64,000 nucleotides of DNA from Vitis vinifera (Eukaryota > Streptophyta > Magnoliopsida > Vitales > Vitaceae), in NCBI RefSeq assembly GCF_030704535.1, contig NC_081822.1, positions 2,905,001-2,969,000 on the forward strand. The letters are read 5' to 3'. The notes beneath the pieces are model-generated. The model had not been told where the DNA came from and did not search any database. It saw only the letters and a list, made by a program, of their open reading frames with translations. The position numbers and the translations under genes were made by a program. Below are positions 12,300 to 25,253 of this stretch, piece after piece (position 1 is the stretch's first letter; every line of letters starts with the position of its first letter).

Positions 12300-13130
12300 T
12301 CTATTGTTTATAATATTGTTTTTTATTAATCAAAATGCTAAAAAAGTTTAAAGATAGTTTTTTGCGTGCTGTTTTGACAATGTATGTTCATGGACCGGAT
12401 GCCAGAAGGCCAGTTTTGGAGGGTGTTTCAGAATATTTTCCTTTTCCTGATATTTTCATCTTCAACTTTGAGTCATGCTTCATTATAAGATTGTCTTTTA
12501 ACATTTATTGGTATGTTAAGTAGGTATCCCATATCCCGTTTATTTCTATCTAATGTTTTTTTGTAAAAAATAAAAAATAAACATGTACGATGACTTTGCC
12601 CTACCCTGTCCTGTTTAGTTTTTTTGTTTTTAAATATTTCATTTTAGTTACTTTTAAAATTTTAAATTATATTAAAAATAAAAATAATTTATGAATAAAT
12701 AAGTATTATAAATGTTTATAGTTTATTTTGATAAAAAGTTAAATTTTCTATTTTATAATATGCTAAAAAGATTGAAAATTGGAAAAAAAATATATCAATT
12801 AAAATATATTTTTATTTAGTATTATGTGTAATTAGGGTGAGACAACTCGAAGAAAGTCACACCCGATCTCATCTAATGTTTCAAAATTTCTTAAACTTGC
12901 CTCAAAACTTTTTTTACTTAAAACATTCCACCATATTATCATCCCCAAACTCACCTCATATAAGTAAATTTTATATGTTTTTACTTACAATATTTATATT
13001 TGTAAAAACAAATATGTAGTAAAATGGGATTATATGAATTTGATTTTGACAATTTTATTTAAACTTTTAGAATATTTACAAACTCTCGAGTAATAAATTT
13101 ATATTAACATTACGTGAATTTGATTTTGAT
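12300..13130. other. AT-rich spacer between tRNA-Gln and repeat R2
   Basis: Strongly AT-rich, with many A/T homopolymers between 12540 and 12830. No gene, terminal repeats or tRNA-like sequence seen. Confidence 0.6.
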
Positions 13131-13940
13131 CATTTCATCTAAAATCGATTGATATCAAATGAAAATATGCAAAGTCAAGTAAACCATCATTGAAATGATT
13201 CATTCAAAGAGCTAATACGATTATATCACATCGTTCTATGGTAAAAGCATGTTCTAAAAGTTATTTAAGACATGTCAAACTTTTTATGATAAAAAATTAT
13301 TGTTTGTTCGTTCGTTTATTATCATTGGAATGTCATCTTAGGCTCGATCTAACATTACTATTTGTTTTGTCGTTTCTCTTCAATGGGACGTCATTATAGG
13401 TTCTATCTAAGTCTATTCATTTGTTCATTTGATTTGTCATCGTTGAGATGTCATCTTAAATTATTATATTTTAATAATTATTTTTCATACTCTTATAATT
13501 TGAACATAAATATACAATTTTGATACCAATTACTAGTATTTGACAGAGGTAGATGATTTTTTTTTTTTTAATGATAATTTATATCATATCTTACTTAAAG
13601 AGTTATTATTTTGATGACACATTTCACGCTCTCAGCTTTAAAAGCAACACTATGACACTCAATCAACCATCATCCTAATATATTTAATAAAAAAAGTTTT
13701 AAGAAAATTTTATTCATAAAATAAAATGACTCGTATTAAAATAATCATGGAACATGCGTTTTGTATGTTTTTTTTGTCTTAAAGCATCAAATATGTAATT
13801 CAAATCGAGTTGTTGTTAAAAGTCGTTAGCTTAATCTAAATTAAAATATTTTACATGTCACCCTAACATATGGAAGCCATTAAGTCATTGAAAGATTAGA
13901 CTAAATTGGACCCAATGAATAAAATTTCAAAAATGAGTGT
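13130..13940 (-). repeat. Old dispersed repeat R2 (uninterrupted partner of R1)
   Basis: This is the contiguous version of the sequence split at 5600-6025 and 9121-9490. It shares block order, spacing and several exact words of 10-20 bp with R1, but is clearly diverged, so the duplication or transposition is old. A motif of the form TTGGGTGACTCATC or TTGRRATGTCATC recurs several times in each copy. A primer-binding-site-like stretch (GATACCAATTA, near 13523, on the plus strand) hints at a degraded LTR-type origin. No protein-coding remnant is visible. Confidence 0.55.
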
Positions 13941-13996
13941 TTCCTTCTTTTCTTTTTGTACTTTGTTAGTTATAATGTTAAGACCCGTGACAACAT

Positions 13997-14081
13997 GGGG
14001 TGGTGGCGCAGTTGGCTAGCGCGTAGGTCTCATAGCTTCCGAGTAATCCTGAGGTCGAGAGTTCGAGCCTCTCTCACCCCA
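13997..14081 (+). tRNA. Elongator tRNA-Met (anticodon CAT) with intron
   Basis: The 85 nt gene begins GGGGTGG, pairs with the 3' stem CTCACCCC, and has discriminator A. The A box is TGGCGCAGTTGG and the B box is GAGTTCGAGCC. The anticodon loop reads CTCATA, then an 11 nt insertion at 14035-14045 (GCTTCCGAGTA), then A. This puts an intron directly 3' of the anticodon, the canonical position, which plant elongator tRNA-Met genes are known to carry. The spliced product is 74 nt. It is on the opposite strand to the tRNA-Gln gene 1.7 kb away. Confidence 0.96.
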
Positions 14082-15940
14082 TCTTTTTCATTTATACACT
14101 CAATCACATCTCCGAAAACGTCAATAAAATAAGATTGATTTTAATGATTTGATCAAATTTAATTTTAGTAAGAAACAATTTATTTGAGCCCGAAAAAGGC
14201 TTTCAATACATGGTAAAACAAATATTTATAAATACTGTCATTAATTTTTTTTTTTATAAAAAATTATTCCAAATATATATATATAGTGATTTAAAAAAAA
14301 AAAAAATCATATATATATTTAAAATATTTATTATTTATATAAAGTATAAACAGTGAAAAAATAAAATCTGAGGGAATGAAAAGATTGGGTGGGTATGGTA
14401 GAAAAGGACCCATGAAGAGGGAGGCACATGTACCATACTTTTGACTTTAAATATCAATCACTCCTCTGACACAACTCTATGCAATATGTTGCATTTTGCA
14501 AAGGGAAATTGCAATCGACCCACATCTAATAATTGCTCGTGCACCATTCTTATGGTGGACCCCCACATTTTACACGTCGGAAAACATATTTAACAGAATT
14601 TTCAAACTTTTTGATATTATGATTTAAAAATATTTTTTTATTTTTAAAAATATAAATTTATTTTTAAAAATTCCTTTATTGTTGCTTTTTTATAAATAAT
14701 TTTTAAAAATAAAATAAAAAATAATTTTTAGAGAATAAGTAGAATTATTTTTGCCCATTTAAAAAAAAACGTAGGTTCATCATTTTTTTTTAAAATTTGG
14801 TTTTTTTAACTTAAAACAAGTTTTAAAAAATATAGTGAATGGAAGAATTTGTTTTCAAAACATATATTAATTTTTTAGAACAAATTTAAAGTGTTTTTAA
14901 TTTCTTTTTATATAAATTATTGATTAACAATTGCAAATATGGAAACTGAGAATTTCTGTGTTGTATATAAATATAAAGTATTTTCATAAAAAACAATTAA
15001 AAAAAATTTCCTTTTCATATTTAAATTTACAAATAAATTTTTTATTCTAGGAAATAATTTACAAGAACATAAAAAAAAAAGGAAAAAAAAAAGGGCATGT
15101 TACCGCCGAGGATTACTTGGTGTGAGCAAATGGGTACCCTATGAGTTCCATACAAAACGTTTGTTCTACGTAAGCCTCCTAAAATCCCACTTTTACTTGG
15201 CTTTCTTCGTAATTCACAGCCTCACATGGGTACAATGGTCGATGAAAAAAAAAAAAAACAGAAGTCTGACATTGAAATTGGTGATTGGTAAAAAGGAAAA
15301 TTCTGAAAAATGGTAATCAGTGGATAATGTTTTTGTCAAATTTTAGTTCATAAGGAAGCTCAATAATAACAACAACACTACCAATAATTGGAGAAAATAA
15401 ATAAACCAGAGACACCCAATGATTTGGAGGAGAGATGTCCATCAGGAAAAAAAAAATCCAGGGCCCGCCCACATGACAAAGCCATTATCTCTGGATCATC
15501 CTCATCAAATGGGAATGTTCCTCACAGCATTTTATTGTAATTACATAAATTTTGTGGGAAAATTGCATGACCCATCTTCATTCTTCTTATCTTTTTTCAA
15601 TGATTATCTCATTTGTTGAATTTATTAAAAAAATAAATTAAAATATCCAATTTCATGAAGGTTGTGGACCTGGTTATAAATTATAATGATCTGCGGGTCA
15701 GGCTGCAGCTCATTGTAGTGTTTGAGAAAAATATGAGCACAGATCTCAAAGAAATGCGTCAAGCCCAACAGCAGAGCCAGAGATGGCCGGACAAACAGTA
15801 TAAGGGAGGACATAGAAAAGGGGAAAAAGCAGAATACTGGGAATAGTTTAATATTAGATTGCTACAAAAGATCCCTCATCCATGGGCGGGAATAATTGAA
15901 GCTGAATTTCAAAAATGGTTAATAAAAATAGAAGGCTGAA
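14082..15940. other. AT-rich intergenic region
   Basis: Long A/T homopolymers and short ATAT tracts, densest between 14230 and 15080. Small open frames here are short, unsupported and of biased composition. No gene or transposon recognised. The last few hundred bases may include the distal promoter of the coiled-coil gene. Confidence 0.55.
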
Positions 15941-17052
15941 AAGTGTACAGTATTTAAGGTCTCATTCCGGGCTCACAGCTTCATTTATTCACCATCACAT
16001 GCTCTCCTGCCTTTCCCCCTTTATATTCGATAAAAAAAATGGAGTTTCTAAAGCAAAAAATAAAATAAAAAAAGAACCAAAAATAGAAACCCATTATCGG
16101 CAACTTGCTATCAGGGTTCCAACTGACATTCTACAGATTTTTGCAGAGTTGCTTTGTGGCTTTTGATGTCTTCAGCGATTTGAAATCTGAACCCGGGTTT
16201 TTGGTTTTGTTTTTTCATTTATTGCTGGTTTCAATCTGATCTCTGGGCTGGTTTTGGTATCCAGTCAAAGGTGGTTTTCTCTTGGGCCTTTCTAACTTAT
16301 ATTTTTTATTTTTTATTAGTATTATTTTATGCATTGAGCTTCTGGGGGAAGAGTCAGGAGGGTTCTGTGCTTCTTAGATTTGATGAGGAGCTCCATTTTA
16401 TTGGGTGTTGTTGATTTTTTTTTTAGTTCTATGTCTCGTGCTTGAATGTTCGCCACTGTTTCATTGATTCTGGTTTCATCCGTGTGGAGGATTTTTTTTG
16501 GAAGATTTAATGAGTTTTCAGCAGGTGGGTAGTTTCCCTTTTGGATATTCAAGTAATGGGTCTGTGGGGATTTTACAGTTCAGAGGGGTTTCGGAGACCA
16601 TTCTTGGGATTGAATGTTTGGTTGGTCCTACCAGTCCCTTTGTCTTCAACATGTGTTTTGTTTCTGTTTTTCTTCTGGTCTCTTTTCTTTTATTGCTGTC
16701 TTAAAATGTTGCGGTTTTCTTGTTGAGAGTTGAATGGTGATTGGCTGGATTTGAATCAAAGCTGAAAGGCTGATAAGCTAAGTTATCTCTTTGCTAAATG
16801 TCTCAGATTGTTGAAGAGGAGGTGTTTTGCATATTTTTTTAGGGTCTGGAGTTTCGTTATCCCATGAGTAGCAGCAGAAACTGGTTTGGATGCACATTTT
16901 ATGCTTTCATGTTTGATTTCCTGTTATTTGAAAGATTTTTTTTTTTTTTTTTTGGTAGGTTTTTATTGAACTGTGGTGACATGGGTTTGTGAATGTGCAG
17001 ATGAACACTCTGTGATGTGCTAGTTGGTGTTTGATTTTTGAGCTTGTTGGAG
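15941..17052 (+). promoter_or_regulatory. Proximal promoter, 5'UTR and probable 5'UTR intron of the filament-like protein gene
   Basis: A TATA-like GTATTTAAGG occurs near 15948. It is followed by a pyrimidine-rich leader, then a long T-rich stretch typical of a plant intron. The acceptor-like TGAATGTGCAG ends at 17000, 52 bp before the start codon. If that acceptor is used, the leader contains a tiny upstream frame (ATG AAC ACT CTG TGA at 17001-17015). Splice sites here are inferred, not supported by coding potential. Confidence 0.45.
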
Positions 17053-20000
17053 ATGGAAAAAAGGAAATGGCTGTGGAAAAGGAAGTCTTCTGAGAAAAGC
17101 CCTGGTGAGACTGAAAGTTCTGGATCAATATCCTCCCACTCTGAAAGATACTCGGATGACCAGGTTGGTGTTTAACCTTCCCCACAACATTTTTCCTCTT
17201 GATTCCCCTTTTTGCCTTGGGCCTTTGGTTTGCTTGTGTATGTCTGGTTAGGAATCCATTAACCGGAAATAGTCTCAAGCATCCTTTGTTGTGCTTGTTT
17301 CATTATGTTAGAATAGTTGCATTCGGCTCTTTCTGTTGAGCTAACCTCTTAATGGAGGTTGCATATTCTGGCGAATTCAAAAGTTTGACAATTTCCTCTG
17401 TGAAACCCTGCTTTTCATAGAAGTTTTCTTTTTCCTCCTTATAAAGAGTTTGAAGATTGAAGTTGCAGAGTTGAATTTTGATGTCAATTAAGATACACGG
17501 AAGCCATTATTCTTTGGTGGGTATTAGTTGCCCGGCTGTCCTCCATGTTTTCCATTTTTCCAAATTCCTTCACTGAACTTGCTCTGTTCAATCATGCATG
17601 AGAGAGAATAGGACCACTGGATTGTCCCAAGCGGGTGGACTTTTCTGGTTTCTGTGGAACCACTACAACTTCTCGTGGGTCCAAGTCCTTGAGCAATTCA
17701 AGTTGCTCCTATCTCTTGCCTAATAGGCTACCACTAGAGCACATCATCCCTATAAAAATCTGGCATTTGGGTCCTTAATATAAATGATAAAATGCCACAA
17801 TGTGTTCCCAAGAAATCTCATTTTATTGTGATTAACTTCCACGTTGAAATTTGTCTTTGATTGAAGACATTGAGTGACAATATTAACAATTGCAAATGTG
17901 TCTTATTATGGATGTTTTATATGATGTCCAAGACTTGTCAATCCCAAAGACCTCTCTGTTTAAAATCCCAAGCATCAATTTCTTTCCCAATGGAATGTTA
18001 AAAGATGCTTTGGCCAATAAGTTTAAAGGGGTAAAGAATAAAAATCATCTAACTAGGTTTCCAGCTTGCATTTTATGTCACAAGTGTAGGTAGGTTCTGG
18101 CATATCTAGGGTCTCTCTGTAGCAGAGTGCATTGCATTTGCACCTTGTTAGAGCAGCTCAAATCTCATGGCTAGACATGGCTTGTTATAGGCCCTAGTTA
18201 CAAGGGTCCTGTTAAATAATTTCAACATTACTTTGATTTTTGACTTATGGATACCTGGCCCAATGTACTGAGCTTTAAAGACAAATAATCTTCTTGTTTC
18301 ACTTGGGAACAAAAAGTCCTAGGTTTGAGTCTCAGGCTTATCCAAAACATAGGTCTTGGGAGAGGGTTCATGTATATGTGGTTTTCTGGGTTGGGGCAGG
18401 GCTAATGGAGTTTCTGCATTATAAAAGAAATTATTCTTGCTTCTAGAACTTAATTTTTTGAGATTGAGAACTTTGCTTTTGAGATGACCATAACTGGTTT
18501 CCATTTTTGTGTAGTCCACATTTGATCTCAGATTTGATCCTTTCGATATTATAAAATCAAATTCTTGTTGTTTCTTGAACTTAATTTCTTGATATTGGGA
18601 TCTTTTGCTTTTGACACAAGCATAACTTGTTTCAAATTAGGATCATTTTTTGTGTAAGTCCACATTTGATCCTTTCTAAGCAACATTGGTAATGTCTTCT
18701 GAGCTACTACTTTCAGTTCATTGAGGATTTATCTCCCCTTGAAATTCACTCAATATTTTGAGTAGTTGATCCTAAGGCAGTGAGCTCTGCTGGAACATGA
18801 AACTGGAAATGATAAGCAGCTACTCCTATCAGCCATTTAATGATGTACTTGTGTTGGTTCTGACAATGAAGTAGTATCCATATGATAGGCCTGTGGCTAT
18901 CAAAGAGAAAATGGATTTAAGTGTATCTTTTGTTGAAACTCCTTAATACAGTGCTGTGGCAAGTAAAAAGAGAATATGAGCAAACATATAAAGAAAATTG
19001 CTTGAACAGTTTCTCTTAGCTGAAATGCCTATGGATACTACACATTCCCTCTTGAGATACCGACTTCAAAGTCTCTTTCAACTTCTTTGTCTGAATCAGC
19101 TGTTTTCAGTCTTGCCTGAATTGCCTGCTTCTTTACATTAGCAGTACCAAGGTTTTAAAATGCAACCTTTTGGATGAATAGCACCTTAGAAGGGCTCCAA
19201 GTTTTATCTTCCATTTATCCTAGCACCACACACAAGGACAAAGAAAGAAAAACTAGAAGTAAATGAGTACATACAGTCATTGCAAGCTTGATGGATCTGT
19301 GGAAAATTTACAATGCTAGGCCTCCTGTCAAAGGGTTTACCCAATGTAGATGTCCGGCTTTTACTAGTGAGGGACCTTCAAACAGGAGTTGGGAGCAATA
19401 TGAATTCCAATTGAGTGATTTGAGAACTGTTTTAAAAATTGTTGCTAAAGAGGTCCTTATTCTCTCTCTGTTGGCAGTTCTTAGAAGCAGTCAGTAAGAT
19501 GTGATTATGTGAATCACTTTTTTACAATAGGATGAGGCAAATATGATCATTTCTCCTGATTCTGGTGTTGCTGGCAATGGGGAAAAGTTTTATAGACTCG
19601 GAAGACATTTTACATTGGTTGAAGCAGTTTCCTACAGTGTGATCTGAAGTTATGATTAACTAGCAAGTTTCCTGGAAAGAACTAAAGTTTTTCTGGATAA
19701 CTCTTAGCATTTGGGGAGGTGGGAGGAAGTTCTGGAGTCACATGTAAGGATGTACTTGCAATTTTCAAGCTTGCATGCATGGTTTCTTGGTAGCTTCACT
19801 GGTTTCCAACTAGAAGGAACTTTTGGAGCATTCATAGAGGAATTTAATTGTAATCATAGTTGGATTCACTTGATGTATCACTGCCTTTTCCCCTTCTGGA
19901 TTTAGTGATGAATTTCAAGTAGTGAAATTTCCTGTTTAGTTATTAAATTAGAAATTACCAAAATATTTAAGTGAATGGTAGAATAATTGGAGGATTCTGC

Positions 20001-23000
20001 TTGTGGAAGAATGCTATGGCAATGTTAGGATTCCATGCTTGCCTACAGTTCCCTTATTTGCATTTCTGTTGGAGATCCAAGATACTCCTCTCAGGTTACT
20101 TGAGAGTTAACAGTATGAGCATACTATCATGGAGAATCATAGCCTTTGACTAAGCAATTTCCATTTCTTCACTATCATGTAAGCTGAATCTATTTGATGA
20201 GTTGATCTCTTTCCTCAAAATTTTAAGATCTCTGGAAACATCTATCTCTCTCCCTGATGCATATATATCTGTATTAATTAAATGGAAAGAGAACGTTCTT
20301 TTGTGTATGTGTTTGTCTTTCAAATGCATCATTGTGATATTTATGGTTTACAAAAACTTCAACTTCAAAGCTGCACTCATAAAAAACAACTCATTATACT
20401 GCAAGTTACATATGAAACAAAATCTGTGTGAAAATAAACTTCAATGCAGTATCCAAAAACCACCATTACTTTACTTTCTAACTGAATTTTCATGTGTACT
20501 AACAGGCATATGCTAGATGCATTGCACATCTTGATACAATGGGTCTTCCTTTGTACATACAAAGACATCCTTGGCAATGTCAAGACTAAAAAAACAAAAT
20601 TTGGAAACTGTAAATGATTCATAGAATTCCTCAGTTCCAGCATTGATTGGGAACCTTGTTCCAAATTTATGTCTTATTTCACTTCAATGCTTCTTCTAGC
20701 TACTCCCCATCAATCTGATGGTCAATGTTCTCATTTTATGGATTCAAATTCTTATTGGGTTGTGTAATGTTGGCTCTGATTAACCCTTTATCTAATTACT
20801 GGAGTAGGATGGATTGAAGTCATCTCCAAATCATAGCACTCAGTCACCAGAAGTTACATCCAAAGTTGCTACCAGTGGTGATGAAGTTAATGATAATGTG
20901 AAGAGTCTGACAGAGAAATTATCAGCTGCTCTTTTGAATGTTGGTGCTAAAGATGATTTGGTTAAGCAGCATGCCAAAGTTGCTGAAGAAGCTGTTGCAG
21001 GTATAGTCGTAGTAATGTTTTGATACAATTTTACATGCAGAATTTTCATATGGAAATGGATTGTTTGCTTGATCAGTTGTCAGAATGACATTGTAATTAT
21101 TACTTTGCTGTTCTTCCCTTCTGTAATTACGTTTTTTTTGGTTAAATTTTTTATTATTTAAATGATAGGCTGGGAAAAGGCTGAAAATGAGGTGGTGGTT
21201 TTAAAGCAACAACTAGAGGCTGCAGTTCAGGAGAACTTAGTGCTAGAAGATCGAGTGAGCCGTCTTGATGGTGCCATCAAGGAATGTGTTAGGCAGCTAA
21301 GACAAGCAAGGGAGGAGCAGGAGGAAAAGATCAGCGAAGCAGTGGTGAAGAAAACCCGTGAGTGGGAATCCACCAAATTTGAGCTTGAGAGCCAGCTTCT
21401 TGAGCTCCAAACACAAGTAGATGCTGCTAAAGCTGAACCTCCTGTTCCTTTTGACCCAGATCTGTGCCATATGCTTCAGGCTTTGGAGAAACAGAACTCA
21501 GCCCTCAAGTATGAGCTCCTCTCTCAATCTGAGGAGCTTCAGGCTTTGGAGAAAGAGAACTCAACCCTCAAGCTTGAGCTCCTTTCTCAATCTGAGGAGT
21601 TAGAGATTAGGACAATTGAGAGAGACTTGAGTACCCAAGCAGCAGAAACAGCTAGCAAGCAACATTTAGAAAGCATAAAGAAGGTAGCAAAGCTCGAGGC
21701 TGAGTGCCGAAGGCTAAAGGCCATGGCTCGTAAATCATCTTCAATCCATGATCATAGATCTGTTGCTGCTTCTTCACTTCATATTGAATCTCTCACTGAT
21801 AGCCAGTCTGACAATGGAGAGCAGTTAAACATGGTGGATATCAGTCTCCACCAGACTAGCAGCTTTGATGTGAATGATTGTGAACCAAGTTGCTCAGACT
21901 CATGGGCATCTGCCCTAATTGCTGAGCTCGACCAATTCAAGAATGAAAAGGTTGTTAGTAGAAATCTTCCTGCATCATCCATTGAAATTGATCTCATGGA
22001 TGATTTCCTTGAGATGGAGCGACTTGCTGCCCTGCCCCAGGCCGAGCATGGAAGCCGTAGCCTTGAATCACAAGCTGTTACCAACCAGACCAGTAATGAA
22101 GATAGTTCATTGAGAGCTGAGCTTGAAACCATGACTCATCGGATGGCTGAATTGGAAGAGAAGTTGGAGAAAATGGAAGCAGAGAAAGCTGAATTGGAGA
22201 TAGCTCTAACAGTAAGTCAAGATTGTATTGAAGCATCCAAAATTCAGTTGAGAGAGGCTGAGATGAAGTTGGAGGAGATGCAAAAGGAGCTCGATTTTGC
22301 AAATGAATCAAAGCAAGCCCTTGAGTCTCAACTCATTGCAATGGAAGCAGAGGCTAGGACCATGTCTGCAAGGGTTGATTCCCTAGAAGCAGAGATAAAA
22401 AAAGAGCATGCTATGTCAGCAGAAATTGGAGTCAAATGTCAAGAATTGGAGGATGAACTACTGAAAAAGAAACAAGAACTCAAGTTTCAGCAAGCTGCAA
22501 GCTCAAATAGTGAACGAAAGGTGAAGCAGGTCAGTCATTCTCTGAATTGCTCATCTTCTTTTCCATGTCAATCTAAAAGAGGCAGGATATAAACATTCCC
22601 CTGGTATAACATAACAATGCAGGAGGAGCTAGCCATTGCAGCTGGAAAACTTGCAGAGTGCCAGAAGACAATAGCATCTCTGGGGAAGCAACTAAAATCT
22701 CTGGCAACACTGGAAGACTTCCTGACCGATGCTGGGAACCTAGCAGACTTCTCTGGAAAATCAGTGATTTCTACAGCAGCAGGTGGAGAAACATGGCAGT
22801 TGCATTCCAATGACACATTTTTGCCTAGAAGAAGTGCTGATTCTTCCAACATGAGTGCTGAGATTTGTGGTCCTTCAATCAATGGTAACAATGGGAATTC
22901 ATTCTCATCTTTGTCCCTCTCAGCTTCATCCATAAATCATCTCGGCTCCGATAAAACTCTTCAAGGGTTTGGAAACCAGTTGCCTCCAACTAGGAGTAGG

Positions 23001-23027
23001 AGTGGGATTCAGCTACAAAATCATTGA
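17053..23027 (+). CDS. Filament-like plant protein (long coiled coil, FPP1/2/3 type)
   Basis: Four coding exons (17053-17163, 20808-21000, 21169-22529, 22623-23027) join in frame to give 689 aa. The N terminus [19 protein letters not shown], the conserved block [13 protein letters not shown], the block [19 protein letters not shown] and the C-terminal [19 protein letters not shown] are signatures of filament-like plant proteins. Two long heptad-rich coiled coils lie at about residues 100-235 and 345-560, separated by a Ser/Asp-rich linker containing [17 protein letters not shown]. These proteins bind partners at the nuclear envelope or cytoskeleton; exact function is poorly known. Within exon 3 an imperfect 60 bp direct repeat ([19 protein letters not shown], about 21478-21597) duplicates 20 residues. 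Intron 1 is 3.6 kb and the rest are short. The ATG at 17053 opens the conserved MEKRKW start. Confidence 0.94.
18421..18680. repeat. Diverged tandem duplication in intron 1 of the filament-like protein gene
   Basis: Two adjacent units of about 130 bp (18421-18550 and 18551-18680) align along their length. Both run ATAAAA..ATTCTTG, GAACTTAATTT, TTGCTTTTGA, CATAACT, then GTCCACATTTGATC. They differ at many positions, so the duplication is not recent. Just upstream (18300-18350) a B-box-like GGTTTGAGTCTC could mark a worn SINE, but no A box or ends were found. Confidence 0.6.
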
Positions 23028-23920
23028 TGGTACATGGAAAATGGAAAAGAAAAAACCCAAAAAAAAGAAAAAGAAAAAAAAAAAAGAGGATTTTGATTTT
23101 GCATTTGTAAAACAGAGATTTAGTATCTGTTGAAATAGGAAATTGGTGATTGAGTCCGGTGTTTAATGGGCAGTTGTGTTCATATGGATGATGGTGTCTT
23201 AGAATTTTGAGAAATTAGAGAAGGTTTCAATCACAAATTGCATTTTTACTTTGTTTGTGGTTGGTGTTACTTATTAAATCTCATGTGTTTTTTTTTTTTT
23301 TTAAATGCATTTTTTATTATTTATTTCTAAAATAAGAAAATAACATTGAAATAGTAATATTTGTAAAATTTTAAAAATTATTTACTATTTTTTTAAAAAA
23401 AAATTATCATCTCATGTTTTAAAATAGATAATTACTTGTGATAATTTAAATACATATTTAATTAAATTTATAAAAAATAAAAAATTACTTATAATACTTC
23501 TCAAAAAACACCTAATAAATGATTTTTTTTTTCAAAAAAATAGATCTAAAAAAAATACTTTTTCCATTGAAAAATAATCATTTTGAGAGGATGATGAATA
23601 ATGACGTAATGTTCAAAAATATTTATGATTGAAATTGGGGTGCCAAGGGCCAGGTGGACTAGGTTGGGTTGGAGTGACTTAGTGAGAACCACCCAAAGCA
23701 CACACTGAAACCTCACTCCCAAACACAAAGTACACACCGACGTGGGCACTTTAGTTACCCTTCACACCCTCTCTCATCCTATCCACATCTCTCAGCTCTT
23801 CATTATACTTCCATTCCCACCTCTCAATTCTCAAAATTTAGCTTGACGAACACAGAGCTAGAGCAAAGGTTACATTCATTTTCCCAAGAAAAAAAAATTG
23901 TATTTTAAACCTCAGGCGCC
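23028..23920. promoter_or_regulatory. Intergenic region: filament gene 3' end and PsbS promoter
   Basis: The first 200 bp should hold the 3'UTR of the upstream gene. From 23280 to 23580 the DNA is almost pure A/T. From 23640 it becomes GC-richer, with ACGT cores (GACGTAATG near 23603, GACGTGGGC near 23739) and a pyrimidine-rich leader (23755-23830) just before the PsbS start, common in nuclear photosynthesis genes. No TATA box was assigned with confidence. Confidence 0.5.
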
Positions 23921-25253
23921 ATGGCTCAGACCATGCTGATCACTCCTAGCGTTTCCGGGCATTCAGTGCTGGATTTGAAGCGACAGCCTCTGCTTCAGAG
24001 ACTCAGGCCCAAGCCATTCTCCCACCTTCTCCTCCCTCCACTTCCCACCTCTTCCTCCACTTCATCTCCTGCATTTACAACTCTTGCTCTCTTCAAATCA
24101 AAGACCAAAGCCGCTCCTTCAAAGAAGGTCCCATCTCCATTTCCTCAATCATTCTTTACTATTATTATTATGTCTCAATCTCTGGGTTCATTATTAATTT
24201 CTTGGTATTTTCCCTGTAACAGGTTACGAAGCCGAAGCCACAGGTTGAAGATGGAATATTTGGCACCTCTGGTGGCATTGGCTTCACCAAAAAAAATGAG
24301 CTGTTCGTGGGTCGTGTTGCCATGCTCGGCTTTGCTGTGAGAAAATTTTCCTTTTCCCATCTATTTTCAGCTTCTTAATTCACTGCTTTTACAAGTAATT
24401 TTGTGGTTAATTAGCTTAGTATTGAAATCAGTAGAATCTAAATTGGAAGAAATGATAGACGTACTCCAGATTTGATTATTTCACTAAACGACATAGCTCC
24501 TTCTCGTAGCTTCTCTTGTATGTACACGTGTCCGTGTAAAAGCCATACATAAAACAATAATCATAGAAAGAAATCATAAAAAGTAATTTGAAAAATTCTA
24601 TTTTTTGTCCACTTCCAATGGAGGGCCATGTTAATGGGTGATTTGAGAGAGTTATGTGGGAGCATTGCAGGCATCCCTGTTGGGTGAGGCAATTACAGGG
24701 AAGGGAATCCTAGCACAATTGAATCTAGAAACTGGAATCCCTATCTACGAAGCTGAGCCACTTCTCCTCTTCTTCATCCTTTTCACCCTGCTTGGAGCCA
24801 TAGGAGCTTTGGGTGACCGTGGCCGCTTCGTTGATGATGACCCTCCAACTGGAATTGAGGGGGCAGTCATCCCTCCCGGCAAAGGCCTCAGATCAGCATT
24901 AGGACTCAGGGAAGGAGGTAAACTAATACGCCCTCAATACATACATTTTTATAGAAGTAGTACTGCTGATACATGTATTCTGAGCTTCACTTTTCATTGT
25001 TGTGTAAGGTCCTCTATTTGGATTCACAAAGTCGAATGAGCTGTTTGTGGGAAGATTGGCTCAGTTGGGCATCGTCTTCTCTATAATTGGAGAAATAATT
25101 ACAGGGAAGGGAGCTCTGGCACAACTGAACATCGAGACAGGAGTTCCGATTAGTGATATCGAACCCCTCGTCCTCTTCAATGTCATTTTCTTCTTCTTTG
25201 CTGCATTGAATCCCGGGTCGGGAAAATTTGTGACAGATGACGAAGAGGAGTAG
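23921..25253 (+). CDS. PSBS: Photosystem II 22 kDa protein PsbS, chloroplastic
   Basis: PsbS is a four-helix thylakoid protein that senses low lumen pH and triggers energy-dependent quenching. Four exons (23921-24127, 24223-24336, 24671-24917, 25009-25253) give 270 aa, the usual precursor length. The first 60 or so residues are a Ser/Pro-rich transit peptide. The mature part is an internal duplication: F(T)K(K/S)NELFVGR at about 100 and 200, each followed by a membrane helix, GKG..AQLN.ETG, then a second helix. The glutamates in the two N-x-ETG loops (about residues 127 and 232) match the known lumenal pH-sensing pair, and both are present. The C terminus is acidic (DDEEE). Introns respect the duplication: exon 4 starts at the second repeat. 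It appears fully functional. Confidence 0.97.

Noticed and set aside
17600-17760. Possible SINE in intron 1 of the filament-like gene
   Set aside because: Some promoter-box-like words but no A/B box pair, tail or target duplication.
20377-20664. 95-codon frame on the complement in intron 1 of the filament-like gene
   Set aside because: Intronic, no similarity to any family I know, length compatible with chance.
87-25253. CAO and PsbS as a functional gene cluster
   Set aside because: Both serve chloroplast light harvesting, but they are 20 kb apart, on opposite strands, with unrelated genes between them and differing family histories; linkage is most likely chance.
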